This document shows, piece after piece, positions 8,713 to 17,962 of a DNA stretch of 64,000 nucleotides (position 1 is the stretch's first letter; every line of letters begins with the position of its first letter). The stretch is from contig NZ_JNAW01000002.1 of assembly GCF_000760215.1 (NCBI RefSeq), positions 215,608 to 279,607 of the forward strand, in the 5' to 3' direction. A program made the translations under genes and the position numbers. The notes beneath the pieces are model-generated. The model was not told the origin of the DNA and ran no database searches. It saw only the letters and a program-made list of their open reading frames with translations. The DNA is from Prochlorococcus sp. MIT 0603 (GTDB lineage Bacteria; Cyanobacteriota; Cyanobacteriia; PCC-6307; Cyanobiaceae).

Positions 8713-8843
8713 TACATTAATTGAGTGGTCACACGTGTGGACATCTTGAGACAGGCAGAACAATTGATAAGACAAGATTCTTTGAAACACTCTAGAATGA
8801 CTGGGGTAAGCCGAATCTCGTCCTATCTCAATACATGAGAGAA

Positions 8844-8891
8844 GGTGCTTTGGGAGCACTAGGTCGCAGGTTCGAATCCTGTCGCCCCGAC
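8844..8891 (+). pseudogene. 3' half of tRNA-Pro(TGG), probable att site
   Basis: Begins with the anticodon arm (GGTGC, loop TTTGGGA with anticodon TGG, GCACT), then variable region, a T-arm with GGTTCGAATCC, and the acceptor 3' strand GTCGCCCCGAC. No D-arm or acceptor 5' strand exists upstream, so this is not a working tRNA. Partial tRNA 3' ends beside a tyrosine recombinase are the usual product of site-specific integration into a tRNA gene. The intact target gene is not in this window. Confidence 0.8.
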
Positions 8892-8925
8892 TAGTAAAAA
8901 TCTTTTATTTGCAATAGATTTGGCT

Positions 8926-9054
8926 ATGCTGTGGCTGAGTCTAATTTTTGTTGGCCCATTTGAGCCAACAAATCGCCAACAAATGCTTGAATCCGTTGCT
9001 ATAGCAGAAGTGCTTGGAGCACTGGGTCTTGGACGGTTTTATAAGTATGGCTAG
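8926..9054 (+). CDS. small hypothetical protein (42 aa)
   Basis: Begins MLWLSLIFVGPF and ends AEVLGALGLGRFYKYG. It overlaps the next gene by 8 bases (ATGGCTAG), a sign of coupled translation. The frame includes a TTTGTTGGC/GCCAACAAA inverted repeat (8947-8972). No family is recognised. Confidence 0.4.
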   Translation: MLWLSLIFVGPFEPTNRQQMLESVAIAEVLGALGLGRFYKYG

Positions 9055-9406
9055 AGCAACAAAAGCTGAATTAGAACTGCGCATTGGAGAAGCCGCTTCC
9101 ATGCTTGCTCAAGGTGATGGAGCGACTGTTGTTACGGCCCATGTGGCCGACACTTATCGCTTGAGCCGTAGACAAGCTCGAAGAATTACAGCTGCTGCCT
9201 ATGAATTACTTGTTCAGGATCTTGAAGATGTGGACTTAAGCAGACCACAAATGACCGCTCAATTAGTTGCCAACCTGCAAAGTGCTATTCAAAAAAGTCT
9301 TGTTCTAGGTCGAACATCAGCTGTCGCTACTAATGCACGAGCATTAATGAAGCTCTGCGGTCTTGCTGCTGATAATTCTTCTAGGCAACGTTCAAGAAAG
9401 CATTAA
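9047..9406 (+). CDS. conserved HTH-like picocyanobacterial protein (119 aa)
   Basis: The start at MARATKAELELRIG is preferred to the upstream frame from 9014. The central part (VADTYRLSRRQARRITAAAY) resembles a helix-turn-helix, followed by a helical region. It ends 7 bases from the end of hsdR on the opposite strand. It may be a small DNA-binding regulator of the neighbouring element, but no function is known to me. Confidence 0.6.
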   Translation: MARATKAELELRIGEAASMLAQGDGATVVTAHVADTYRLSRRQARRITAAAYELLVQDLEDVDLSRPQMTAQLVANLQSAIQKSLVLGRTSAVATNARALMKLCGLAADNSSRQRSRKH

Positions 9407-9413
9407 TCAGCAA

Positions 9414-12400
9414 TTATGCGGCTAATGGTCCTTCTGCTCTTTTTCTTACAAACTCAATAAGGCTGCAAATTTTGTTTAAGTCAGATTCTTTGAAAAGTTC
9501 ATCAGGTGAAGAAGCGTAGTTCGTGAAAGGTTGCTCATAAAGTCTCCCTACTTCCATTACCCCATGATGAGTTAAGTAATTGATGATTTCATTAACGAAT
9601 TGGATTTGATTGGAGGTATAAGTTCCTTCACTTAGAAACTCTGAAAAGAGTTCTTTTGCTGCACTGCGATCCAGTCCGACAAGATGACGAATAAAAATCC
9701 CTAACCCTTCCTCTTCTTCTTTTACCTTGTTGATCATTGCTTGAGTTCCGGCGCCTTGTTCAATTAGGAATTTTTCCAGCTCTTCTAAGTCGGTTGAGGT
9801 CAGAGCTTGATTTCTTTTTAAACGTTGAATGGTTAAGTTTTCTTGGTATTGATCCAATAGATTTCTTGCTTTGAGGCGAAATTGATCAAATTCATCTGAA
9901 GCTAATAGTCGAGTGCTATCAATTAATTCACCCTGCCCAATTGTGTCTTCAAAATTGGTGTAAAGAGGCTTTCTTGCTTTCTTCTCAATCAATCCAACAA
10001 GTCCCCGTAGCTTTCTTCTTACGTCCTCGATCATCAAGGCAGTGGCATCTTGCCACCACTCATTGTTTTGCAAGTCTTGAATGAGAGATAACTCTGCGGC
10101 AACCATTGGGATACTTTCTTTTTCAGAAAGCAAGCCAGCAATTTCTTGAACTTGTTGCTGAAGTGTTTGATAAATAGGTTCTTGCCTGAGTTGAGCTATT
10201 TGAAGCTTGTAGAGCAAAAGATCAAAACGTTTGGCATCGGGATCATCTGCTTCTAATCCAAAAGGAAGGTATGCAATCGTTCCAGACAAAACACTGCGAT
10301 CAGATTCGTTAATCCCACCCCATGTTTCGGCTTTGCTAAATCGTTCAACTTGTTCAAGGTGTGGTCTAATCAAAAAATTATCTGGATTACATGAAGCGAC
10401 CTCTGCTTTTAAGGCACCAGCAATTTGAGCACGATGCTGACTGAAGCTTTTTGGAAGTTGAGTTAAGTCATCACTGATTAATCCAGATGATGGATCTTTA
10501 TGTCCCCCTTTATCGAGAGATTGAAGTAACTCAAGACGAATCTTGAATAACTTGGCTGAAATCGTTTCTTGTTTTGAACCAGTCTCGACGCCACCTTGCC
10601 CAAGGAAGTATTCAAGGTTTTGGCAATAATCAAAAATCCAAAAGAAGCTCTTATCTGATCCAGGACCAAACAAGTCAGGGCAAAGTCTTGTCCCGCGTCC
10701 AACCATTTGCCAAAACTTTGTTTTTGATCTCACCAGCTTGAAGAAAACCAGATTTACGATCTCAGGGACATCAATACCGGTGTCGAGCATATCCACTGAG
10801 ATTGCTATGTCTAATGATTTTCTTGGATCAGAAAAATCCTCAATCATGCTCTGCGCATAGGGCGCGTAATTATCGATAACGCGAGCACACCGACCTTTTA
10901 AGTGGGGATAGTTTGCATTGAATCGATCTTCAATAAAGACCGCATGATCATGGTTCTTAGCAAAGATGATTGTTTTACCAAGGCGATCACTATCCTCTGC
11001 TCTTTGACCATTTGTCCAAAGATGTTCTAGAACTTTGTCGACTGTGTCTTTATTAAATAACCATTTATTGAGTGCACCTGAGTCAACTTGATTTGGTGGT
11101 GCTTGTTCTTCTGACCATTCCATTTCATCCCATTCAGCTTTCTCTTCATCTGAAAGCTCGTCGTAACGAATCCCTTCTCGTACAAAATGCAAAGGAACAG
11201 ATAGCGCTTTAAAGGGATTTAGAAACTTATCTTCTACTGCTTGTGTAAATCCATATTCATCAGTTGGCATACCTATATCAAGATCAAATAATCCATATGT
11301 ATTTCTATCGATCTCATCTTTTGGAGTTGCAGTTAATCCAACAAGAAGACTGTCGAAGTAATCAAAGATCGCAGCATATTTTTGGTAAACACTTCTATGA
11401 GCCTCATCAATAACAACGAGATCAAAATGACCAACCCCAAAGCGTCTTTGACCTGATTGATCTTCACTATCAATCAAGTTGCTTATTGTTGGATAAGTGC
11501 TTAAGAAGACTCGTCCTTCGCCACCTTTATTGGTGACGAGATTCACAGGAGCGCAATCTGGTAGATGCTCCTTAAAGGCTTTTTCTGCTTGGTTAACAAG
11601 GGCAGTTCGATCGGCTAAGAACAAGACTCTTTTGACCCAGTTGCATCGAATTAATAGATCACAGAGACTAATAACAGTTCTTGTTTTTCCTGTCCCTGTC
11701 GCCATGACAAGTAGTGCTTTTCGTTTCTTTAATTCAAAGGATTCAGTTATACATCTAATGGCTCTTTGCTGGTAATCCCTTCCAGTAATGCTTTTGCTGA
11801 TCTTTGTATCTTTAAGTGGCTTTAGGCTTTCTCTTCTACGGATCAATAGCTCCAGTTCATCTTTTTTGTAGAAACCTTGAACATCACGACGCGGATAGTT
11901 GTGGTCATCCCATATCAAATGTCGATAGCCATTGGATAAGAAGATGATTGGTCGTTGACCAAATTGAGTCTCTAAGCAATTTGCATATAACTTTGCTTGC
12001 TGTTGTCCGATGATTGGATCTTTGCTTGTCCTTTTGGCTTCTATTAAAGCAAGTGGCTTTCCATCGTCACCCCAAAGAACATAATCAACAAAGCCAATAC
12101 CTTCATTGTTTGGCATTCCACTAACTTCTACTTCGTCAGAGCGACCCTTGCCTAGTTGCCACCCTGCTTCTTCTAAGTAGTGATCGATATAGAGCTTGCG
12201 AGTTTCAAATTCAGTGATGTCTTCTTCTGGTTCTTGCGTCGCTTTATTTGCCTTCTTGATCTCTGCTAGTTCTTTACGTAAACGCTCTAATTCGTCTTGA
12301 TGAGAAGTGTTTTTAGCTTGTGCTTCTCGCAGTTCTTTATCTCTTTGGCTTAATTGATCAGCAAGAGTGGCTATTTGTTGTTTGCTTTGTTCAGGGACTT

Positions 12401-12836
12401 CATTGCCTTTTGGTAAAAGGTTTTTATCAAACTTAAGTCCTTTAACAGCTTGAGGGCTTCGCCCATAGGTAAGAGCAAACCAACGAAGAATTTGAAAGAG
12501 TTCTGATGCTGCAAGGACCGCATTCCCTTGACTGATTGGGTCGTTTCTATGAACTGCCTTATTCCCTAAATCCTTTAAGAGCTTGAATTTTCCTAGCAGC
12601 TGTTCCCCAACTAATTCTCTGAAATCAAAGGCATGAATCAGATTTGATAGTGATGATTCATATGGACGTCTAAGTGTGTTGTCGTGTTCATAAATCCATT
12701 CGATGACTAGTTCTGTTGTACGACGAGAGTAGAAACATGCTGCTCTTGGGTCTACTAATGTATTTTCATTTACTTTCGAAACTGATTCTTCAAGCCAAAG
12801 GAAATCATGTATTAATGGTTTTAGTTGATTATTCAT
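9414..12836 (-). CDS. hsdR: type I restriction endonuclease subunit HsdR
   Basis: 1140 residues. The N-terminal 130 residues resemble DUF4145 (GNKAVHRNDP), then a coiled coil (about 150-200). The nuclease domain carries GFVDYVLWG (Asp about 251) and ALIEAKRT (Glu 266, Lys 268). The SF2 motor has Walker A ATGTGKT (about 379-385), DEAH (about 477-480), GLTATP and a late helicase motif VGRGTR. Together with HsdM and HsdS it cuts unmethylated DNA after ATP-driven translocation. Its ATG overlaps the hsdS stop by four bases. All motifs are intact. Confidence 0.95.
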   Translation of the reverse strand: MNNQLKPLIHDFLWLEESVSKVNENTLVDPRAACFYSRRTTELVIEWIYEHDNTLRRPYESSLSNLIHAFDFRELVGEQLLGKFKLLKDLGNKAVHRNDPISQGNAVLAASELFQILRWFALTYGRSPQAVKGLKFDKNLLPKGNEVPEQSKQQIATLADQLSQRDKELREAQAKNTSHQDELERLRKELAEIKKANKATQEPEEDITEFETRKLYIDHYLEEAGWQLGKGRSDEVEVSGMPNNEGIGFVDYVLWGDDGKPLALIEAKRTSKDPIIGQQQAKLYANCLETQFGQRPIIFLSNGYRHLIWDDHNYPRRDVQGFYKKDELELLIRRRESLKPLKDTKISKSITGRDYQQRAIRCITESFELKKRKALLVMATGTGKTRTVISLCDLLIRCNWVKRVLFLADRTALVNQAEKAFKEHLPDCAPVNLVTNKGGEGRVFLSTYPTISNLIDSEDQSGQRRFGVGHFDLVVIDEAHRSVYQKYAAIFDYFDSLLVGLTATPKDEIDRNTYGLFDLDIGMPTDEYGFTQAVEDKFLNPFKALSVPLHFVREGIRYDELSDEEKAEWDEMEWSEEQAPPNQVDSGALNKWLFNKDTVDKVLEHLWTNGQRAEDSDRLGKTIIFAKNHDHAVFIEDRFNANYPHLKGRCARVIDNYAPYAQSMIEDFSDPRKSLDIAISVDMLDTGIDVPEIVNLVFFKLVRSKTKFWQMVGRGTRLCPDLFGPGSDKSFFWIFDYCQNLEYFLGQGGVETGSKQETISAKLFKIRLELLQSLDKGGHKDPSSGLISDDLTQLPKSFSQHRAQIAGALKAEVASCNPDNFLIRPHLEQVERFSKAETWGGINESDRSVLSGTIAYLPFGLEADDPDAKRFDLLLYKLQIAQLRQEPIYQTLQQQVQEIAGLLSEKESIPMVAAELSLIQDLQNNEWWQDATALMIEDVRRKLRGLVGLIEKKARKPLYTNFEDTIGQGELIDSTRLLASDEFDQFRLKARNLLDQYQENLTIQRLKRNQALTSTDLEELEKFLIEQGAGTQAMINKVKEEEEGLGIFIRHLVGLDRSAAKELFSEFLSEGTYTSNQIQFVNEIINYLTHHGVMEVGRLYEQPFTNYASSPDELFKESDLNKICSLIEFVRKRAEGPLAA

Positions 12837-14002
12837 CTTATTAAAGAGCTATATAGGCTAGAGCTAAATTCTTTATTTAACTGAGATATAGAATCAAGTT
12901 TGGCTGATAACTCCCTACAAATAAAATATATATTTGATATTTTATTTTGAATATTCATTGGTGGAAGAATTACAGGTAATCTCAAGACGCCCTGTTGATC
13001 TATTGTTGTCATTGTTGATGTTTTGGATTCTGAAATTGCAATTTTTCGCATGAAATTAGTCCTCAGCCATAGATTTAGAAAAACAGGGTTTATTTTTTTT
13101 TGGTCGACTCTTAAACGAATTGTATGACATTCAAAAAGTGCATTTCCGCTATCACCTAGATAAATATTAGGAAATGCAATTCCCTCCCTTTTTAGAGATG
13201 ATCTGCAAAATAAAATATCTCCATATTCCAAGGAAAACTGATTTACCTCCTTGTTGTTTACATTAATATAAGGACACTCATTGGTGTTAATTGCATAATC
13301 TGTAAAAAGATTTTTAACCCAAACGACTGGTAATCCTTCTTTGGTTTTTAAATATTGGTGATTCTTTTTAAAAATCCCATTACTTAATTTACTAGTTGCA
13401 ACTTCTTTTAGCGGTATTAAATTCCAGTTCCAATTGTTTGATGTGCAATCTCTTGTTACCTCACCTAAGTAGCTAAATATAGATTTAAGGAGAAGACTTT
13501 TCCTTTTAAGATAGCTTTCTTTTGATTGATTTGTTAGGTCCAAAATCTTCGCAATTCGCCGCTGCTCATCGAGCGGGGGGAGAGGTATTTCTAATTTTGC
13601 CAATGCATTTGGTGAAATTCTTGGAAGATTTGCACCAGTTGACAAAGAGTTAGCAATGGCAACATATTTAGGATGAAGAAGCAAATATCTTAGGAATTTA
13701 ATATTCAAATCTTTCTTTGCTCGTATTGGCAAAATATCCGTACTGCAAATACCAAAAACCCCAGGCAAAGCTACTTTGGCTAAATAAGGTCGTAATTTTC
13801 CGAAAAGAATATGTTCAGGAGAAAATTTAAACTTATTGCTTGCTAGCTCACCATTTTCTACTTTCTTCCCACCAAGGAATTTCCCACCACTTTCAATATG
13901 TTCTAATCCTACATAAAGTGTGTGATTAGAGATTTCACTAGGACATATCGATTCCCTATCAATAGTTGCTACATCTTCTAAAGGCACTAAATCCCAATTC
14001 AT
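12833..14002 (-). CDS. hsdS: type I RM specificity subunit HsdS
   Basis: 389 residues with two target-recognition domains, each followed by a conserved helix: PLPPLDEQRRIAKILD around residues 136-151 and LPPMNIQNKISNIYF near the C-terminus. HsdS chooses the bipartite DNA target for both methylation and cutting. It overlaps hsdM upstream and hsdR downstream by four bases each, so the three genes form one translationally coupled operon. The recognition sequence cannot be read from the protein. Confidence 0.9.
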   Translation of the reverse strand: MNWDLVPLEDVATIDRESICPSEISNHTLYVGLEHIESGGKFLGGKKVENGELASNKFKFSPEHILFGKLRPYLAKVALPGVFGICSTDILPIRAKKDLNIKFLRYLLLHPKYVAIANSLSTGANLPRISPNALAKLEIPLPPLDEQRRIAKILDLTNQSKESYLKRKSLLLKSIFSYLGEVTRDCTSNNWNWNLIPLKEVATSKLSNGIFKKNHQYLKTKEGLPVVWVKNLFTDYAINTNECPYINVNNKEVNQFSLEYGDILFCRSSLKREGIAFPNIYLGDSGNALFECHTIRLRVDQKKINPVFLNLWLRTNFMRKIAISESKTSTMTTIDQQGVLRLPVILPPMNIQNKISNIYFICRELSAKLDSISQLNKEFSSSLYSSLIR

Positions 14003-15576
14003 CTCAGCATCTCCTCTAGCTCATCCATACCTTTTGAAATCTCAGATTCAAGTTCTCTTAATTCAGCAAGCAGTTCTAATGGTGGACGATGCTCTACTTC
14101 TTCATAGACGATCTCTTTATAGCGATTCAGGCTTAAGTCATACCCCTGTTCTTTGATCTCCTCTTTGCTGACACAAAAACTCTGTTCTGTTTTGGGTCGT
14201 TCTTGTTCTAATCCTTTGCGCTCTGCCCAACGCTTCAAGCAATCAGGGAGATTGTTTTTCTTATGTTCTCCTTCTCCTAGCTCAGTCTTTGGAGTAGGTC
14301 CAATCTTTTCAATTGGCAGTAATGGATTGCGCTTGTCATCCAAGCTCCATCCATCAGCTTGCATGTCATAGAACCATACGCTCTCTGTTCCACCCTTTCC
14401 TGTTTTAGTGAATAGCAAGATTGCAGTGCTGACGCCTGCATAAGGACGAAAAACACCTGAGGGTAAAGACACGACTCCTTCAAGAAAATGATCTTCTACT
14501 AATGAACGTCGTAGCTCTTTATGAGCTTTTGATGAACCAAATAAAACTCCATCAGGAACAATGACAGCTGCTCTGCCACCAGGCTTGAGCAGCTGTAAGA
14601 ACAAAGCGACAAATAACAATTCTGTCTTCTTTGTTTTGACAACTCGTTGAAGCTTTTGAGAAGTCGCCTCGTAATCCAATGACCCTGCAAAAGGTGGATT
14701 GGCCAAAATCAAGGTGTAACGATCTTCTCTGTCAGAAACCTCATCAGAAAGAGAATCGCGATAGCTGATATTTGGATCTTCAACACCATGGAGCAACATG
14801 TTCATGCTGCCAATACGCAGCATTGTTGAATCAAAATCAAACCCATGAAATAACCCATGGTTGAAGTGATTCCTTTTTTCCGGATCAGTTAAAAGAGTTG
14901 GATCGGACTTGCGTAAATATTCACCTGCTTGAACTAAGAATCCTGCTGTTCCACTGGCTGGATCACATATGACATCTTTAGCTGTTGGCTGAGTCATCTC
15001 AACCATTAACTGGATGATGTGACGCGGCGTACGGAATTGACCGTTGGTCCCTGCGGTTGCAAGTTTGCCAAGCATGTATTCATAAATATCCCCCTTCGTG
15101 TCTCTCTCTTGCATCGGGACCGCATCAAGCAGATCAACGACTTTGGAAAGCAATGCAGCTGTTGGGATCGTGAAGCGAGCATCTTTCATATGCCCTGCGT
15201 ATGTACTGCCTTCTTCCCCTAGCTCTTGCAGAAAGGGAAATACTCGTTCTCCCATGATGGAGAACATCTCAGCAGGACTTTTTTGTTTAAAACGACTCCA
15301 GCGAAGATCGTCCCATAATCGACCTTCTTCATTTTTACCTTCCGGAAAGATTCTTCGCTCTATTGGTTTCCCCGTTCTATTTGCTTTGTTTTCTTCTAGA
15401 GTTTGTAATTCATCCAATCGACGAATGAAGAGTAAATACGTTAATTGTTCAAGAACTTCTAATGGATTTGATATTCCACCACTCCAAAAGGCATCCCAAA
15501 TGCCATCGACCTTATTACGAAGATCGCCTGTAAGAACTGATTCTGCTGTTACCCCTGGGGCTAGTTGCTCACTCAA
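13999..15576 (-). CDS. hsdM: type I RM DNA adenine methyltransferase HsdM
   Basis: 525 residues. An N-terminal helical HsdM_N region is followed by the catalytic domain with motif I DPASGTAGF (about 205-213) and the adenine-specific motif IV NPPF (about 293-296). It transfers methyl groups from S-adenosylmethionine to adenine within the HsdS target. The start is TTG; an in-frame stop lies a few codons upstream and no ATG is available. It is the first gene of the hsdM-hsdS-hsdR operon. Confidence 0.95.
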   Translation of the reverse strand: MSEQLAPGVTAESVLTGDLRNKVDGIWDAFWSGGISNPLEVLEQLTYLLFIRRLDELQTLEENKANRTGKPIERRIFPEGKNEEGRLWDDLRWSRFKQKSPAEMFSIMGERVFPFLQELGEEGSTYAGHMKDARFTIPTAALLSKVVDLLDAVPMQERDTKGDIYEYMLGKLATAGTNGQFRTPRHIIQLMVEMTQPTAKDVICDPASGTAGFLVQAGEYLRKSDPTLLTDPEKRNHFNHGLFHGFDFDSTMLRIGSMNMLLHGVEDPNISYRDSLSDEVSDREDRYTLILANPPFAGSLDYEATSQKLQRVVKTKKTELLFVALFLQLLKPGGRAAVIVPDGVLFGSSKAHKELRRSLVEDHFLEGVVSLPSGVFRPYAGVSTAILLFTKTGKGGTESVWFYDMQADGWSLDDKRNPLLPIEKIGPTPKTELGEGEHKKNNLPDCLKRWAERKGLEQERPKTEQSFCVSKEEIKEQGYDLSLNRYKEIVYEEVEHRPPLELLAELRELESEISKGMDELEEMLR

Positions 15577-15655
15577 GGAAGTTAATTAAACATTGTCTAT
15601 AGCTTGCCTCAATATTCACTTTTTGTGTGTTTTTTGTCTTTAGACCCTATACCCC

Positions 15656-15880
15656 CTATGTAGGAAAAGTCCTTGCTCCATAGAGCCAAAGTGGTCTTCC
15701 TCCGGCTGATGGCTTCTTCTCTCTTGCAATTTCTCCTTCAAGAAAAAGCTTTTTGCAAATACGCCTTGCATGTTCTGGATTAGATCCAATAGCTAATGCA
15801 ATTTCATTAGCAGTTCTCTGCTTTCTATCTGAATCAAGAAGCTGAAGCTCTAAAAAGCTAAGCTCCTGCTTTTCTTTCAT
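15656..15880 (-). CDS. small winged-helix-like protein (74 aa)
   Basis: Reads ANEIALAIGSNPEHARRICKKLFLEGEI followed in part by KKPSAGGRPLWLYG, the layout of a winged helix with a C-terminal beta wing. Its ATG directly follows the T run of a terminator. It lies 80 bases upstream of hsdM on the same strand, so it might regulate the RM operon; that is inference. Confidence 0.6.
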   Translation of the reverse strand: MKEKQELSFLELQLLDSDRKQRTANEIALAIGSNPEHARRICKKLFLEGEIAREKKPSAGGRPLWLYGARTFPT

Positions 15881-15886
15881 AAAAAA

Positions 15887-15913
15887 GACAAGGGGCCACC
15901 ATAGCCCCTTGTC
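15887..15913 (-). terminator. hairpin terminator
   Basis: GACAAGGGGC pairs with GCCCCTTGTC around a 7-base loop, followed on the minus strand by TTTTTT. It would end transcription of the gene at 15956-16216 just before the winged-helix gene. Confidence 0.8.
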
Positions 15914-15955
15914 GCCTTGTCCTCAGTGATCCCAATCACCCAGTATTAGTAAGCT

Positions 15956-16216
15956 TTATGCTTTAACTGCTTCTTTCTCGACTGGGGATAGTGCTTTGAG
16001 CTCTTTCTTCAATTCAGTTTCACGTTCATCAAGAATTTTGATGCGTGATTGATAGTTAGCCTCAAGATGCTTGCGTGATTCAACGAGGTTGTCGAGTTCT
16101 TCTTGATTCTGCTTCTGCTTAAGCTCCTCTAATTGACTATCAGAGACGACATAAACAGTCCGATGAGGAGCAAAGAAAGAATCAGAAAAGAAGCTATCAA
16201 AGAGTGACGTATACAT
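15956..16216 (-). CDS. small coiled-coil protein (86 aa), intact paralogue
   Basis: Start chosen at MYTSLFDSFFSDSFF; upstream Met codons at 16237 and 16267 are possible. The core RTVYVVSDSQLEELKQKQ is followed by a long charged coiled coil (about residues 27-75). A broken homologue lies at 39678-39907 and aligns over the whole length. No function is known. An upstream region with resemblance to the second locus suggests duplication including the promoter. Confidence 0.65.
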   Translation of the reverse strand: MYTSLFDSFFSDSFFAPHRTVYVVSDSQLEELKQKQNQEELDNLVESRKHLEANYQSRIKILDERETELKKELKALSPVEKEAVKA

Positions 16217-16382
16217 GGTGGCCTTTGCGAAGTACATAACTACTTTGCACCGAGTTGTTCGAATCAAGAAGGATGTAAACCGAAAGTTTCTATTCGGTCT
16301 CTACTACTTAGATCGGTTGCTACTACTATAATGTTGGGTTTGCCGAAACGATGATTGATTTAATGATCTAGATGACTCTTCT

Positions 16383-17210
16383 TTAACCAAAAGCTTCTTT
16401 GGATGCCCTTAAAAGTTGTTTGATGATTTCTGATTTCTCTCCCAATTCACTTTCGGTAATCCTTAGTCGATATTGTGAGTATCTCTTGGAATACTCTAAG
16501 CTAGTTATGCCAGCATCATTAATAGCAGTATCGTTTTCTTCTGTTTTAGGTAACCTAACTTCAAAAGCTATAAATCCTTTTTTTGGGCTAAAGATTGCAT
16601 AATTATTGGGCCTTCCGTTTACCTTTAGCCCTATATAAAATTTGTTGGAGTTCAGCTCTGCTCCAGTCTCAAATTCCAAGATATAGGAAGGTAAATTGTC
16701 TGCTATTGCAACTATCTGAGGAGTACCGCGCTTTAACCAATAATCTCTATTTGTTACCTCAGCGATTTCTTCATCCTCATCTAATAAACCAAGAGTCAGA
16801 ACGTCCAAAACTTTGGTGAAATCAAGACCTACTCCATCACTGGTCTCAATCGCTTTTACTTGAAGGGCCATTAAGGGGATAGAACCATTAAATAAGCTGA
16901 TGACATATAAGAATCTGCTGGTTATATCCTCGGCAATGATCACTGCTGTGTGGTTGTATTACGGGTAGCGTTTCCTTTCAATATCCCAATATTCAATTGT
17001 TCTAATAATGTGAGATTCATCAGTTGTACCTAATTGAATTTCCACCTCATATCTTCCGCTACCATCTGCATCCTGAAGCAAAAGATCCAATCTTCCTGCA
17101 CCTTGATGGATTCGCTCTTTGTCCTTGAGGATTATGTCTCCTATGCCCAAAATGCATGGGTTGTCAGCAATGATGTCTTGCAACCATCTTTCAGTAAGCT
17201 CAGGATGGTT
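16383..17210 (-). pseudogene. nuclease-like gene broken by an in-frame TAA
   Basis: Two frames in the same phase (16959-17210 and 16383-16943) read through a single TAA into one protein of about 275 codons: ...EYWDIERKRYP, stop, YNHTAVIIAEDITSRFLY.... The upstream part holds GRLDLLLQD, YEVEIQLG and TDESHIIRTIEYWD, a pattern like PD-(D/E)XK-type endonuclease families found beside RM systems. The stop fits a CAA to TAA change (the family seems to have Gln there, from memory). No ATG is present at the 5' end, where a TAA precedes NHPELTERWLQ. Likely inactive. Confidence 0.65.
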
Positions 17211-17309
17211 TTAAGTTGAGTTGTTTTAATTGAACGTGCTTCATTTTTGGCTGGCCATCTCATCTATTTCTCAGGTGTATCATTCTCACCCTTCCTAACT
17301 AATAGGTTT

Positions 17310-17423
17310 TTATGGAAAAACGTAACTAAGCGGCCAAAAAAAATAACTCCCTAGCAAGATAAATCCTCCACCTAAGAGGTAAAGAGGATTGGCTTGTATA
17401 GAGGTTGCAAATATCTGGGTCAT
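17310..17423 (-). CDS. single-span membrane micro-protein (37 aa)
   Basis: MTQIFATSIQANPLYLLGGG followed by a hydrophobic stretch ending FFWPLSYVFP. It starts 7 bases after the stop of the 48-residue gene, so they form a two-gene unit. Not recognised. Confidence 0.45.
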   Translation of the reverse strand: MTQIFATSIQANPLYLLGGGFILLGSYFFWPLSYVFP

Positions 17424-17430
17424 TTGCCGA

Positions 17431-17577
17431 TTAAATATAATCAGGCTCATCCCCATAAAGCTTCTTTTTAATTGATCTAGCTTTTTTATAGAGTTCCATT
17501 GTCTCTCTTCTGCCTAAAGCCTCAGCGGCTTCATTCATGGTCTGCACATACTCTTTATTTAATTGTTTTGTGGTCAT
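17431..17577 (-). CDS. small charged protein (48 aa), cassette A
   Basis: Preceded by a purine-rich AAGGAA site. The protein has the core ALGRRETMELYKKARSIKKK. A paralogue at 30191-30301 shares the first 36 codons and is then stopped by TAA where this copy has AAA. Transcribed divergently from the Cys-rich gene across a conserved 190-base region. Confidence 0.6.
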   Translation of the reverse strand: MTTKQLNKEYVQTMNEAAEALGRRETMELYKKARSIKKKLYGDEPDYI

Positions 17578-17712
17578 TAAGATTCCTTTTTGATTGATTT
17601 GTTTGTTAATGATTTGGACTTACCAATATCACTGCTGCTTGAGAGTTATGTCCCTAGCTGATCTCGTCTGAGATTAAAAGAAGCTAACACATATTGAGCA
17701 AAGAAAGGGTGT

Positions 17713-17742
17713 TGACAATACCCAGTTATTCTAATTAGTATA
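17713..17742 (+). promoter_or_regulatory. sigma-70-type promoter, cassette A
   Basis: TTGACA (17713-17718), 18-base spacer, TAGTAT (17737-17742). The same boxes with the same spacing occur in the inverted cassette at 30027-30056. The predicted transcript start is near 17749, shortly before the ATG at 17765 and about 100 bases before the ATG at 17848. Confidence 0.65.
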
Positions 17743-17764
17743 TCTGTACTACTAGAGAAGAGAC

Positions 17765-17962
17765 ATGACTTCAATCTCCTCACCTTATGCAGTATTCCGT
17801 GCATCTGATTGGATCCCTGTAGCAGCACAACCTATTGGTCTAAGGCAATGCTTAAGAGTTCAGCCCAAAAAGTTCTACCCAAAAAGCGATATGAAGCAGA
17901 GGGTTGGGACTATCTCGAAGAAGGGACTCTCAAGTTGTCACGTTCAGCTTGCGTTTGCGTGA
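17765..17962 (+). CDS. overlapping leader frame (65 aa), possibly frameshifted into the Cys-rich gene
   Basis: Begins with ATG just after the promoter (MTSISSPYAVFRASDWIPV). The corresponding frame is conserved in the inverted cassette (29806-30003). It contains C CCA AAA at 17878-17884 in the correct phase for a -1 shift, which would join it to the Cys-rich frame at PKKRYEAEGWDY. Base differences between copies do not settle whether this frame is translated. Confidence 0.35.
   Translation: MTSISSPYAVFRASDWIPVAAQPIGLRQCLRVQPKKFYPKSDMKQRVGTISKKGLSSCHVQLAFA

Noticed and set aside
9004..9030. Sequence like the tRNA-Pro anticodon arm (AGTGCTTGGAGCACTGGGTC)
   Set aside because: It lies inside the 42-residue small gene, needs a gap, and has no T-arm after it; likely chance.
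15098..15589. 163-codon + strand frame
   Set aside because: Complement of hsdM; Ser/Arg-rich shadow translation.
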